This document shows, one piece after another, positions 29,436 through 38,639 of a DNA stretch of 64,000 nt (the stretch's first letter is position 1; each line of letters opens with the position of its first letter). The notes beneath the pieces were generated by a model, which was given only the letters and a program-made list of their open reading frames with translations, was not told the origin of the DNA and searched no databases. This stretch comes from an uncultured Clostridium sp. (GTDB taxonomy: Bacteria > Bacillota > Clostridia > Clostridiales > Clostridiaceae). Made by a program: the position numbers and the translations under genes. Where the stretch lies: NCBI GenBank assembly GCA_902785295.1, contig CACZYK010000007.1, positions 1 through 64,000 of the forward strand, given 5' to 3'.

Positions 29436-29934
29436 TGTTCTCAGTCCTTTCCATATTGTTTATCTCTTTTTGTTCTCTTGCTTTCTTTAATCTTTCAACC
29501 AATTTAGCTTTATCTTCCTCAGATAATTCTTTCCCTTCTCTTTTCTTTGGAAGACCTAGCTCATCATAATGCTCTTTGTTGTCTGTGTACCATTTAAACA
29601 ATTTTAAGTTCTTTGTACTAAAAGGTGAAATAGAAGTACCACTTGTTCTAATATGGAATATATCTACCACCTTATCTAAGTCTGCTTCTTTAAAATGGAT
29701 AACTGTCTCCCTTGCTCCTTCACTTAACCATTCATATTCAACTCCTGCATTGTCTAATTTCTCTAACAACACTTTTGAAGTTCTGCTATTCTTATAATAG
29801 CCCAAAACTGTATCACTATATCTCCAAATTTCTCCTTCTCCACTGCAATAAATAAATATGTCTTCCTTTATAGGAGTTAAATCTTCAACATCAAAATGAC
29901 ACACTACCCTATATTTGTTTTTATACTTTAACAC
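29428..29934 (-). CDS. Hypothetical protein (168 aa)
   Basis: A 168-aa protein with alternating strands and helices in its first 110 residues (YRVVCHFDVEDLTPIKEDIFIYC) and a basic, charged C-terminal helix rich in Lys/Glu. Not recognised. It is coupled to the next gene by an 8-base overlap. Confidence 0.6.
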   Translation of the reverse strand: MLKYKNKYRVVCHFDVEDLTPIKEDIFIYCSGEGEIWRYSDTVLGYYKNSRTSKVLLEKLDNAGVEYEWLSEGARETVIHFKEADLDKVVDIFHIRTSGTSISPFSTKNLKLFKWYTDNKEHYDELGLPKKREGKELSEEDKAKLVERLKKAREQKEINNMERTENNE

Positions 29935-30042
29935 TACTTAAATTTCAACTCCCCTTGTTTTTTAAAAATCTCTACAAAAAGCCTTTCGACTTAATATTAT
30001 TATATCACTTGTTTATATTATTTGCAAATAATTTTTTAAAAA

Positions 30043-31818
30043 CTATTTATTAAAATATTGATTTATAAATAAATCATCTGTACCTATCTCACTAATATAT
30101 AAGTTGGTTTTAGGTCTTGTTACTGCAACATAAAACAATTTACTTTCTTCAGATAAACTAGCTCTATTAGAAGGGAACTTGCCTTGTTCTACACCCACTA
30201 AATAAACATTTTCAAACTCTAACCCTTTACTTTTATGAATAGTCATAAGTTCAACATCTTCTGGTTTTTTCTTCTTTTGAGAATTTCCACTTTCATAAAC
30301 AAACTTTAAAAACGATTCTAAAGTATTGTTTCTAACAAATTTCTTTAAGGAACTTAAAGACTCTAATCTTTCTTCAACTTGTTCTTCTGTATATTTATCT
30401 CTAATAAAATATCTTACTCTAAATACTTTTATAATATTATCTATTAATGTTTCTAAATCTACCTTTTTACTTTGAGCAATTAAATTTAAAATTATTTTTC
30501 TAAAATCTTCTAAGGCTTTCTTTTCATAAGATTTTGTAGTATTAACTACTTCACAAGCTTCAAATGAACTAATATCTTTTTTAGCTGACAATTCAAAAAT
30601 ATCATTTTTTAAATTATTACTTAAATAAGTAAAAGGGTACATTCTAGTTGTAAAAATAACATCAAAAGCTCCATCATCATTTAAATCATCTATTAACCTT
30701 AAAACACACATTATGAAACTAATTTCTTTTCTATTAAAGAAACTACCGTCCTCTGAGTTAATAAAATAAGGAATATTTCTTACTTTCAATTCATTTTCAA
30801 TTTCAAAACTATTGCTATTATTTCTATAAATAATTGCTATGTCTTCTGGATTCACTCCACTTTCTAATTTACCTTGAATTTCATCTACTATCTTAACAGC
30901 TTCTTGTTCCTTGTCTAAACTAGAAAAGAGTTGAATTTCTCCTTTTTGTTCTGTATTTGCTATTGCGTCTTTATATAGTTCATTAGTTGTATTATATCCT
31001 CTAATAAAATCATTGGACTTTTGAACAATATTGCTAGTTGACCTATAGTTTACATTCATATGAATAGCTGTTGTATTCTCATACTTATTTGGGAAATCAA
31101 GAAACAATTTGGCACTAGACCCCCTAAAACCATAAATACTTTGATTATAGTCACCAATTATCATGATATTCTTCTTAGGACACAATAAATTCATCAAAGC
31201 AAATTGAATTAAACTATTGTCTTGAGCTTCATCTACCATTAGATAATCAAATTCTATAACTTGTTTTTCTTTTAGAATATCATATGCCATTAAAAGAACA
31301 TCTTCCCAATCTAATTTTCCTCTTTTCTTCTTTTCTATTTCATATCTTTTATAGTAAGGGTGTAATTCTTCTTTACTAATCTCATTCACTTCTATATAAT
31401 CCCCACCTACTGGAATCATATTATTCTTCTGAAGTCCAATAGCTAGTTTTAACTCTGTTATTTCTCCACCTGTCAATTCTCTATTTACCATTCTTAGAAT
31501 ATTATCTTTTTCATATTCTTTTATTATATTTGCAATAACATCTATTCCTTCTTGTTGTAACACTCTTATACATAAAGAATGATAGGTGCCTGTTACAACT
31601 CCATTTAAACCTTGTTTAGATAATTTCTTTTTTAAATCTTCTCCTGATTTTCTGGAGAAAGAAGTTATACAAATTTTATCTTGAGGTATACCTTCTTCCA
31701 CCATTCTTTTAATTCTCTCTATTGCAGTAGTAGACTTCCCACTTCCTGCATTTGCAATAACTATACAAGCTCCATCTCTAAATTGAGCAACTTTTTCTTG
31801 ACCTTCGTTTAAATTCAT
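30043..31818 (-). CDS. UvrD/Rep-family SF1 DNA helicase
   Basis: A 591-aa superfamily 1A helicase with all motifs in order: Walker A ANAGSGKST (about 21-29), DEAQD (motif II, about 195), GDYNQSIYGFRG (motif III), NVNYRS (motif IV), MTIHKSKGLEFENVYL (motif V), VAVTRPKTNLYI (motif VI). It probably unwinds DNA for replication or repair. Slightly shorter than host UvrD, as is usual for phage forms. Good AAAGGAG site upstream of ATG 31818. Confidence 0.9.
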   Translation of the reverse strand: MNLNEGQEKVAQFRDGACIVIANAGSGKSTTAIERIKRMVEEGIPQDKICITSFSRKSGEDLKKKLSKQGLNGVVTGTYHSLCIRVLQQEGIDVIANIIKEYEKDNILRMVNRELTGGEITELKLAIGLQKNNMIPVGGDYIEVNEISKEELHPYYKRYEIEKKKRGKLDWEDVLLMAYDILKEKQVIEFDYLMVDEAQDNSLIQFALMNLLCPKKNIMIIGDYNQSIYGFRGSSAKLFLDFPNKYENTTAIHMNVNYRSTSNIVQKSNDFIRGYNTTNELYKDAIANTEQKGEIQLFSSLDKEQEAVKIVDEIQGKLESGVNPEDIAIIYRNNSNSFEIENELKVRNIPYFINSEDGSFFNRKEISFIMCVLRLIDDLNDDGAFDVIFTTRMYPFTYLSNNLKNDIFELSAKKDISSFEACEVVNTTKSYEKKALEDFRKIILNLIAQSKKVDLETLIDNIIKVFRVRYFIRDKYTEEQVEERLESLSSLKKFVRNNTLESFLKFVYESGNSQKKKKPEDVELMTIHKSKGLEFENVYLVGVEQGKFPSNRASLSEESKLFYVAVTRPKTNLYISEIGTDDLFINQYFNK

Positions 31819-31859
31819 TAATCAATTCTCCTTTATAAAATTAATTGTTTATATTGTTT

Positions 31860-32470
31860 TTATAACCACCTTACTATTGGTTCTGTCTTACTGTTCTTTT
31901 CCCATATGAACCAAGCATGACACATAGTTGTAGCCCAATGTTTTCCATTAGAATCAAACTCTTGTCCATTGTTCCAAGTAGCCATTCTTTTTCTAAAAAC
32001 ATAAATGTATTTAGGTGGATATTTTTCAAAAAGTTCTTTTCTTTTAATTCCCTCTAAAAATTGAATTTTTAAAAACATTGCCATTTGTCCGTTTACTGTG
32101 TTTTCTGTTTCATCTGTTAATAAAGTCATTCCTTTTTCAACGAACTCTTTGGCTAATGAATATGGAGGGTTTGTTATAATTCCTTCAAATTTCTTATCTG
32201 TATTCCACTCTAAAAAATTTTGAACTATTGTATTGGGATAACCTCTATCTACTAAATCTACCCCTGTAATATCTTTTTTATTAGTATAGAAACTATCTAC
32301 TGTTCTAGCAATGTGTCCCCCCCCACACAGGGTTCTAAAATAGAAACGCCATTAAAATCATAGTTTTTTAATAGCATTTCTACAGCTTGAGGATTTGTTG
32401 CATAAAAATCATTGTCAACTCTCTTGTTTTTAGGATTGCCTCCTGCTAGCTTACTTCCACTTAAACCCAT
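31860..32470 (-). pseudogene. Adenine-type DNA methyltransferase, frameshifted at a run of 8 G
   Basis: The N-terminal frame from ATG 32470 reads MGLSGSKLAGG...YDFNGVSILEPC. After a run of eight G (plus-strand C run at 32317-32324) the frame is lost. The downstream frame has HIARTVDSFY, the catalytic NPPY motif (TNPPYSLAKEF) and the rest to 31860. Nine G would give an intact 203-aa N6-adenine-type methyltransferase with SILEPCVGGGHIA as the AdoMet loop. The tract could be a phase-variable switch, a real mutation or a read error. Confidence 0.75.
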
Positions 32471-32523
32471 AATCAATTCTCCTTTTGTATTTTACTTTTT
32501 TATATTATTTGTATAAATGTTTT

Positions 32524-33213
32524 TTAAATTCTAGTTTCGTCCCCTTCAATATCTTCTAAGAACTTTTCTAATAGGACGAATGAGTTTCTCTTACGTTCTC
32601 CAAAGTTCTTTATTTTCTTTCCTAGTCTATCTCTTTCTTTAATCATTTCTTTAGTTCTTTTTCTCATAATGCTTTTAACTTTAGTTTCAGTAAAGAACTT
32701 GTCTATGGTCTTTGAAGCAAAATCAACATCTTCAAGTGGTATTCTCTTAAATTGACTAACATTTATTAGACGTTTTATTTCATTTGAGCAACTTCTAACT
32801 AAAGTACCATGAAATAGTTTATCTCTTGTAGTACCCTTTGGAACATAATGATAGATATGTGAATGTATTGAGTTCATTAATTCTCTCATCTTTTCTCCGT
32901 CTCTTTCTAAAGTATTTAGTTCTCTATCTATTTCATTTAGCTTATCACCTTGTTCTTGTTGTTGAATAGCTAGTTCATCAATTTTACTGTTAGTAACTTT
33001 TAGTTTTTCATCAATAGACTTTATCTTTTTTGAAGTTAAAGTCATTTCATTTATTGTTTTTTTACAAGAGTCTAGTTCTTTTTGTATTGCTTCTATAGTA
33101 CCTTGCATTGAACCTATTAGAATTTGTTGATTATTTGTTATTGTTCTATTATTAGTTACCTCCTCTACCATTTCTGCGAATCCTTTTATAAAATTGTTTT
33201 GTAATGTTTCCAT
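32524..33213 (-). CDS. Coiled-coil protein (229 aa)
   Basis: A 229-aa protein dominated by an N-terminal coiled coil (residues about 25-120, with regular hydrophobic heptads) and a basic helical C-terminal half. The C-terminal half contains HSHIYHYVPKGTTRDKLFHGTLVRSCSNEIKRLINV, a stretch often seen in phage proteins near anti-repressor or KilA-type genes. Function is unknown. It lies between ParB and the methyltransferase in one operon. Confidence 0.6.
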   Translation of the reverse strand: METLQNNFIKGFAEMVEEVTNNRTITNNQQILIGSMQGTIEAIQKELDSCKKTINEMTLTSKKIKSIDEKLKVTNSKIDELAIQQQEQGDKLNEIDRELNTLERDGEKMRELMNSIHSHIYHYVPKGTTRDKLFHGTLVRSCSNEIKRLINVSQFKRIPLEDVDFASKTIDKFFTETKVKSIMRKRTKEMIKERDRLGKKIKNFGERKRNSFVLLEKFLEDIEGDETRI

Positions 33214-33248
33214 TTAAAATTCCTCCTTAAAAATTAAAATTGTTTATA

Positions 33249-34523
33249 TTATTTATTTATTTCAACTTCTATAATTTCACCGTCATATTCATCTGAATTT
33301 ACAGTTGTCTTTATCATTTTTTTCATGTCATAACACCATTGTTCTACCACACTGACTATTTCTGTTACATTTTCTATTACTACAGGACTATTCTTTTGTT
33401 CAAATATGGCTCTACTATAGTTAATAGGACATAATTTAGTTTTTAAAAAATTCTCAATTTCTACTATTAAACCAGATAATTCAGTACCAGATTCTATTGC
33501 TCTGTCTATATCGTCTTTCCTTCTAGTCGCATTTTTTATTTGTCTTTCTAGTTCATCTAACTTGTCATATCTAGCATACTTTTCTTTAATTGCCTTATCT
33601 TGAGAAGCGTTTAATTCTTCTAGTGATTTTATTAGTCCATCTTGGTCTTTAATCATTTTCTCATTGTTGCTTATTATTTTGTTTTGTTTCTCAAGCTTAT
33701 CTTTATACTCTTTTAATTTAGTAGCTAAAGTATAATCTGTATTATCAATAGTCTTCTCTACAATTTGAGTAACTACTTTAGGACTTGTAACTTCTTTCTT
33801 AGTTTTTTCTAGTTCTGCATTTAACTCTTTTATTTTATTTACATATAGTTTTAATTCTTTTTGTGTCATTTCCTTTAGTTTGTCTTGTCCTAAGTCCTCA
33901 ATAACCTTCTCTTGTTCTTCTTTAGGCAACTTACTCAACACAGTATATCCTATTGACGCTTTTAGTTCTCCTGTCTCTACTAAGTCTTGTAACTCTGGGA
34001 TAAGGTTTAGTAGAGATTTGTAGTTTTGTACTTGTCTAGTAGTAAGTCCTAAATCTTCTGACAAGTCATTTTGCGAAAATTGGTCAGCGAAATTTTTTCG
34101 GTCACCAATTCTATTATTCCCTTTTTCATTGGCACTTCCATTTCTAATCCCCTTAATTCTCTCAAGCTCTCTAATACATTTAGCCATTTTTAAAGGGTTT
34201 ATGTTACCTACGCCCCTTTGCATGATGTTGGTGGAAATTAAATCTTCTAATATCATGTCTTCTTTAGGAGTGTCTGTTTTTTCATCAAACTCTGGATAGT
34301 GGGTTATTCTGCAAGGTATAGTTTTTATTTCAAGTTCCTTACAAGCTTTTACTCTTTGATGACCACTTACTATAACCAAGTCTTGAGTTACTACTATAGG
34401 TTCTACTACTCCCCTTCTCAGAATTGATTCCTTAAATTCACTCCATCTTTGACCTTCAATATCATCAAACAACTCTTCATTCTTTGGATGAGGTTTTAGG
34501 TCTTTGATTTCTAACATTTGCAT
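33249..34523 (-). CDS. ParB-like protein
   Basis: A 424-aa protein. Residues about 1-110 form the ParB/Srx-type NTP-binding domain: LKPHPKNEELF, then VVEPIVVTQDLVIVSGHQRVKACKEL with the GHQR motif. Residues about 110-210 are a helical domain with a DNA-binding HTH (SEDLGLTTRQVQNYKSLL). The remainder is a long coiled coil. Since partition here is likely done by TubZ/TubR, this protein may serve in DNA modification or regulation rather than segregation. The promoter at 34590-34638 drives it. Confidence 0.8.
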   Translation of the reverse strand: MQMLEIKDLKPHPKNEELFDDIEGQRWSEFKESILRRGVVEPIVVTQDLVIVSGHQRVKACKELEIKTIPCRITHYPEFDEKTDTPKEDMILEDLISTNIMQRGVGNINPLKMAKCIRELERIKGIRNGSANEKGNNRIGDRKNFADQFSQNDLSEDLGLTTRQVQNYKSLLNLIPELQDLVETGELKASIGYTVLSKLPKEEQEKVIEDLGQDKLKEMTQKELKLYVNKIKELNAELEKTKKEVTSPKVVTQIVEKTIDNTDYTLATKLKEYKDKLEKQNKIISNNEKMIKDQDGLIKSLEELNASQDKAIKEKYARYDKLDELERQIKNATRRKDDIDRAIESGTELSGLIVEIENFLKTKLCPINYSRAIFEQKNSPVVIENVTEIVSVVEQWCYDMKKMIKTTVNSDEYDGEIIEVEINK

Positions 34524-34589
34524 ATGTTGTCCTCCTTATTTAATTATAATTTTATTGATTTATCTAGTCTTCCCTTGCTGACAATACTT

Positions 34590-34638
34590 ATTATATACAC
34601 ATTTGATTTTATTGTCAATACTTTTTTATATTATTTTT
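34590..34638 (-). promoter_or_regulatory. Promoter with upstream dispersed element (ParB operon)
   Basis: On the minus strand, the dispersed element occupies 34620-34638, followed by -35 TTGACA (34613-34618), a 17-base spacer and -10 TATAAT (34590-34595). This is a perfect consensus sigma-A promoter. Confidence 0.85.
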
Positions 34639-34745
34639 AAAAATTTTTTTATTTTATTTTCCTGTAAAGTTTTGGTATAATTAAGACGATAGTTTATTAA
34701 GTGCAATAGGCATAATAATGATAAACAAAATGAGGTGATTTAAAT

Positions 34746-35042
34746 ATGGATAAGGAAAATGAAAATAAAGAAATTAAACAAAAAGCTAATCTTGAAAGTG
34801 AATGTACAGTAGTTTCTGGTATTATCTACTGTGTAGCTGTAATTAATTTAATTATAGGTATTTTAATAGGAATAATCCTATTAGATGATTCTACTATGGA
34901 TGATTTATCTATTATTTCTCCAATAATAATGTTATCCTCTATACTTTTTTCAACTTTACTAATGGGAATAGGTAAGCTAATTAATGTAGGTCAAAAAGTG
35001 TTTTTACAATTAAAGAAAATAGAGACTAAAAAACAACAATAA
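34746..35042 (+). CDS. Small two-helix membrane protein (98 aa)
   Basis: A lone plus-strand gene with its own TATAAT-like -10 (34676-34681) and terminator. It has a charged N-terminus (about 25 residues), then two hydrophobic segments (GIIYCVAVINLIIGILIGIILL and ISPIIMLSSILFSTLLMGIG in outline), then a Lys-rich tail. Its isolation between divergent operons suggests a lysogenic or superinfection function, but nothing proves it. Confidence 0.6.
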   Translation: MDKENENKEIKQKANLESECTVVSGIIYCVAVINLIIGILIGIILLDDSTMDDLSIISPIIMLSSILFSTLLMGIGKLINVGQKVFLQLKKIETKKQQ

Positions 35043-35048
35043 ATTTTA

Positions 35049-35085
35049 AGAGCATAGCCTTAATGGTCATGCTCTTTTGTTTTGC
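35049..35085 (+). terminator. Terminator
   Basis: AAGAGCAT/ATGCTCTT stem with a 13-base loop, followed by TTTGTTTT, directly after the 34746-35042 gene. Confidence 0.85.
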
Positions 35086-35263
35086 TTTATTTATTTTTAG
35101 GAAAGTAACAACATATATTTATTTCGGGAACGCCAAGGCTAGAGAAAGCTAAGGCAAGGTTAATAGTTTTATCCCCTATATAATATATATTCTTCAATGG
35201 TCGAAAGCAGTGTTTTTTCACACCAGTAGAATAGATATTTATTTGGAATACTAAGGTTCATTA

Positions 35264-35742
35264 AAAATTGCACTTCATTATAAACTTAGTTTTTTATTTA
35301 ATATCTATAGAACTATAATTAGTAATTCTTCACATAAGAACAAATATATATTTAAACTCGCTAGGGGTGAATTGCGTAGCAAGAGGGGGCGAGCTTAATG
35401 CAAAAAAGCGTAGCGTTTTGCAAGCCCCCTACTATACTAATGACCTTCCCTATTTATAAAATAAGTTTTTTATCTATTATAACAATGAAGTGCAAAATTC
35501 TATGACCCAGAGTAATCCCTTGATACGACTAGCCTAAGAGCCATTTTTTTTGCCATTTTTGACACCTTTAGAATATATATTTATATATAATATATATAGA
35601 GTATAAAAAATTAAAAATACTAATTATACTAGGTTTTTATACTATATGTGGAAAAGGTGTCAAAAATGCCATTTTTTTTGCCCCTTAGCCTTTGATTTTA
35701 CTGGGTTTTCTAAGGGGCATAGAAAATTGCACTTCATTATTA
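35264..35742. repeat. Origin-like repeat field
   Basis: Three 13-base copies of TTGCACTTCATTA: direct at 35269-35281 and 35728-35740, inverted near 35482-35494. Between them are a CTCGC/GCGAG structured block with TGCAAAA/TTTTGCA (35355-35425), the long inverted repeat (35554-35668), a 15-base direct repeat GCCATTTTTTTTGCC (35540-35554 and 35668-35682) and a 9-bp hairpin GCCCCTTAG/CTAAGGGGC (35680-35718). There are no genes in 35086-35794. It looks like a replication or strand-opening region; unproven. Confidence 0.5.
35554..35668. repeat. Nested 16-bp and 10-bp inverted repeats around an AT-only core
   Basis: CATTTTTGACACCTTT (35554-35569) is the exact reverse complement of the block at 35653-35668. 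Inside it, AGTATAAAAA (35600-35609) pairs with TTTTTATACT (35634-35643). The core between is almost only A and T. This can extrude as a cruciform. Confidence 0.8.
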
Positions 35743-35794
35743 GATTAGATTGTTTCCTTGTACAATAACACCTTAATTAAAAAACAATTCTAAC

Positions 35795-36937
35795 CTAAGC
35801 ATTTTTCTTATCTTCTTTTAACTTTTGTTCCTTAGTTTGCAACTCTTCTTCAGTTATTTTGTGAGCCAACCTATTTATCATTAAATCTATAATTTCTTTA
35901 GATTGTTCTAAGTATCTATCTTGAGTCCTAAGTGGTAACATATTATCTTCTACTATTTTCTCTTTCCCTACTATTGTCTTCTTTAAGTTACCATTTTCGT
36001 CTCTACAGGGGAATTTAAATAAATCATGATTTGCATTGTAGTAATTATCAACAGAACCTAGTAAACTTTCTAATATTTCTTTATTCAACTGAGCTTTGTA
36101 ACTTTTAGTATTTCTATCTGTAAGACTTTGTAACCCTACTCCACTCATTTGTGAAGAAATTTTAATATTTAATTTTTCATACATAAAGCAAATATTTTTC
36201 TCCAATAGAAGCTTTTTTAATTTCTTTTTATATAGGTCAAAGTTGTTGGTACAGAACAACCATTGGTTGCTAATTTCATCTGTTCTTTTTTTATACTTCT
36301 TAGCAAATTCTTCTTTTACGGTAGCAACACAATCTAATACAAATTGAATTTCTTCTTCTGTAGCTTCTTTATAACAACATAGTTGTTCTTTATTGCTTCC
36401 AGAACCCATAGCTTTTTTTATCCATTGAACCTTTCCTACAACTATGAAGCTATTCTTTTCCAAGTAGTTTAAAGCTCTATCTATTATTGCACAGGTTCTA
36501 TTACCAATCATATTACTTCCTCTTAAAACATCTATAAAAACATCATCATCATATCCTAATAGCTCCGCACTGTTGTCTCTGTTCTTTAGAAGAGTATAGT
36601 TTTCATTTACTGCTCCTATTTCTAATAATAGTTTGGTTTTAGTTATGCTAATAGTAGAATCTTTAGTTTCTTTTTTATTGACTAATAGATTAATCACTAA
36701 AGCTTGAACATATTTTTGAAGTCCTTTTGTACTTATTTTTTTAGGCGGACTAATAGGTTTATCATATTTTTCGTAGATTTTGAAACCATTGCCTTTTTTG
36801 TTTTTAGTAAAGTTGCCCATTGTTTTTAGTTTTTCTAGTTGAAGTTTTTTTGCTTTTCCCTCACTGTGAGGTTCAACCTCAAAGAACTCACATAGCTCCT
36901 TATAGTTTTTTACTTCTTTTAGTAGTTTTTTACTCAT
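35795..36937 (-). CDS. Hypothetical protein (380 aa), possible replication factor
   Basis: A 380-aa protein not recognised by name. The N-terminus is basic with HTH-like segments (KNYKELCEFFEVE), then a helical region with LLEIGAVNENYTLL and RALNYLEKNSFIVVGKVQWI, which resembles winged-helix initiator or DnaD-like units. It is flanked by the origin-like field and by a promoter with the dispersed element (37002-37050). The position suggests a role in replication control. The start at 36937 has a GGAGAG site. Confidence 0.55.
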   Translation of the reverse strand: MSKKLLKEVKNYKELCEFFEVEPHSEGKAKKLQLEKLKTMGNFTKNKKGNGFKIYEKYDKPISPPKKISTKGLQKYVQALVINLLVNKKETKDSTISITKTKLLLEIGAVNENYTLLKNRDNSAELLGYDDDVFIDVLRGSNMIGNRTCAIIDRALNYLEKNSFIVVGKVQWIKKAMGSGSNKEQLCCYKEATEEEIQFVLDCVATVKEEFAKKYKKRTDEISNQWLFCTNNFDLYKKKLKKLLLEKNICFMYEKLNIKISSQMSGVGLQSLTDRNTKSYKAQLNKEILESLLGSVDNYYNANHDLFKFPCRDENGNLKKTIVGKEKIVEDNMLPLRTQDRYLEQSKEIIDLMINRLAHKITEEELQTKEQKLKEDKKNA

Positions 36938-37001
36938 TTACATCTCTCCTTGTTTATATTGTTTTTATTGTTTGTCTTCCTAAGTTGTCTATTCAAACTA
37001 C

Positions 37002-37050
37002 ATAATACTACTTAATTAAAAATAATTCAATACTTTTTTATATTATTTTT
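37002..37050 (-). promoter_or_regulatory. Promoter with upstream dispersed element
   Basis: Dispersed element at 37032-37050, -35 TTGAAT (37025-37030), 17-base spacer, -10 TATTAT (37002-37007). It drives the 35795-36937 gene. Confidence 0.75.
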
Positions 37051-37115
37051 AAAAGTTGTTAAAAAATTAGATTTTTAAATTCTACAGACCTCTAGGACTT
37101 TGTGATTCATTTATA

Positions 37116-37460
37116 TAGTGTCAGACGCACAAAATACCCCCTATTTCGCTTTTTACGATATTCAATGATAAATTAGTCATTTAAAATTAAAACGTCTTAA
37201 AATCGTTTTTAAGGGGGCTGAGACCATAAAGTAGAAATTATTGCAAAATCCTATGGTTGAGATGTGGAAGTTTAGTTTCCGTTGAATTTAGTTTAAAATT
37301 TATAAATGAAGATTGTGTCACATTTTGAGAGTCAGAAGATGTTGTGTGTTCAATTATGTGGTGTCAAATACACGAAAACGGGGTCAGAAGCGTCTGAATT
37401 ATGTTTAGCGATAAATTTATCGTCTAAAAATAAAAACGCCTTAAATGGCGTTTAAAGTGG
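37116..37460. repeat. Two diverged copies of a ~110-bp module
   Basis: The blocks at about 37116-37210 and 37355-37460 share the order: TAGTGTCA-like start, ACGCAC/ACACG stretch, a GATAAATT block, AAAATTAAAACG-like run and an AACG(C/T)C...GGCGTTT hairpin. The gap 37051-37476 holds no gene. Confidence 0.5.
37424..37453 (-). terminator. Terminator of the GIY-YIG/Rep gene
   Basis: On the minus strand AAACGCC pairs with GGCGTTT, followed by TTTATTTTTAG. It lies 24 bases after the stop at 37477. Confidence 0.75.
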
Positions 37461-37476
37461 GTTATATGTTGTTGGG

Positions 37477-38457
37477 TTAAGATTTAATGAATTTTAATTC
37501 ACAAACCTTCCTTCCAAATTTTATTTCTTCATAAGTGTAGTTGTAACCTATTGACTTTAGGTCTTTGAGCATTGGTTGGATGTATTTTCTTTTAAAATTA
37601 CCATATAAATCATACGCATTATTAGGAACTTTAAAATATGTTTTTAAATAATCAACATTAAATTGTTTCCTAGCGTCTCCTTGATTCAATAATAAAAACA
37701 TTTTTATTGAATTTCTACAGCAAAGTTTATTCAATAGTGTAATATCTAATTTATATTTTTCATAGTTTGTTTTATTAAATAAAATATTTTTACCATAGTC
37801 TGACAATATTATAGATATAACTCCATTTTTATAATTAAACTTTTCTATAATATTAATATTATTTATTTTAATATTTAAATTTTCTACTTTTTTAAGGTCT
37901 CTATATATAGTTAAATACTTGAATTTCATTTTTTTAAAAAATTCAGAACTTGATAATAATATTTCTTTTGTTTCTTTTATCTCATCATTATAAATACATT
38001 GAAACATATATATCAATATTTTATCTATAACAGATGGTTGATTGTGAGTTTCAAATAATATGTTTTTAGGTACATATATGTAGTTTTGTTTTTTTGTTTT
38101 TAGATTAGTGTTATTATTAATATGGGGATGAATATTGTTACTTATTTCATTGTCTTTATCTACTTTTTTATTATCCAATGTTTTTATTTGAGAATTATAA
38201 ATACTTGCAATATTAAAGTATTTATTAATGTAAAACTGTTCATATTCTGATAGCTCACTTTTATCACAGGTTCTTAATATTGAAAAATTGAAGCAGTTGA
38301 TTTTATAATTGTTCCAATCCTTTTGAAGCCTTGCATTAGCATGTTTATTGTTTTCTAAAGATTTAATATGTTGCTCCCACCTTCTCATTATGTCATCACT
38401 CTTACCTATGTACACCATTCCGTTTTCTGTGTTTTCAATTTTATAAATTCCTATCAT
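37477..38457 (-). CDS. GIY-YIG endonuclease fused to a Rep-like winged-helix domain
   Basis: A 326-aa fusion. Residues about 1-95 are a GIY-YIG nuclease: GIYKIENTENGMVYIGKS, then RRWEQHI with the catalytic Arg, and YEQFYINKYF with the Glu. After an Asn-rich linker (about 95-125), the C-terminal part matches the initiator gene just upstream: it ends IQPMLKDLKSIGYNYTYEEIKFGRK, while the Rep_3 protein at 38640-39476 has LQPALKEINEKTDINITYEEIKVGRK. Thus a homing-type nuclease has been joined to an initiator DNA-binding fold. The leader carries a large hairpin. Confidence 0.85.
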   Translation of the reverse strand: MIGIYKIENTENGMVYIGKSDDIMRRWEQHIKSLENNKHANARLQKDWNNYKINCFNFSILRTCDKSELSEYEQFYINKYFNIASIYNSQIKTLDNKKVDKDNEISNNIHPHINNNTNLKTKKQNYIYVPKNILFETHNQPSVIDKILIYMFQCIYNDEIKETKEILLSSSEFFKKMKFKYLTIYRDLKKVENLNIKINNINIIEKFNYKNGVISIILSDYGKNILFNKTNYEKYKLDITLLNKLCCRNSIKMFLLLNQGDARKQFNVDYLKTYFKVPNNAYDLYGNFKRKYIQPMLKDLKSIGYNYTYEEIKFGRKVCELKFIKS

Positions 38458-38523
38458 TCTTAACCAATCCTTTCTTTTTTAAATTTCTTCTGTTTTATTT
38501 TATTTGCCAATCTTTAAAAATAA

Positions 38524-38586
38524 TTGAGAGAAAGGCGATTGGTAATTCCTTTTTCAAATGGTTAATTACTCCATTCTATCTCTCAA
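38524..38586 (-). ncRNA. Leader hairpin between rep and the GIY-YIG/Rep gene
   Basis: TTGAGAGA pairs with TCTCTCAA (8 bp), and GGTAATT with AATTACT-like arms inside. On the minus strand it is followed by TTATTTTT, so it is probably the terminator of rep, with possible readthrough to the next gene. Confidence 0.6.
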
Positions 38587-38639
38587 ATTATATTATAACA
38601 TATGTACTTGTTCTATGTCAATGTTTTTTGTTGGTGAAT

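Noticed and set aside
32151..32470. Programmed ribosomal frameshift in the methyltransferase
   Set aside because: The G-run in the AdoMet loop is not a usual slippery heptamer with a downstream structure; an indel in a homopolymer is simpler.
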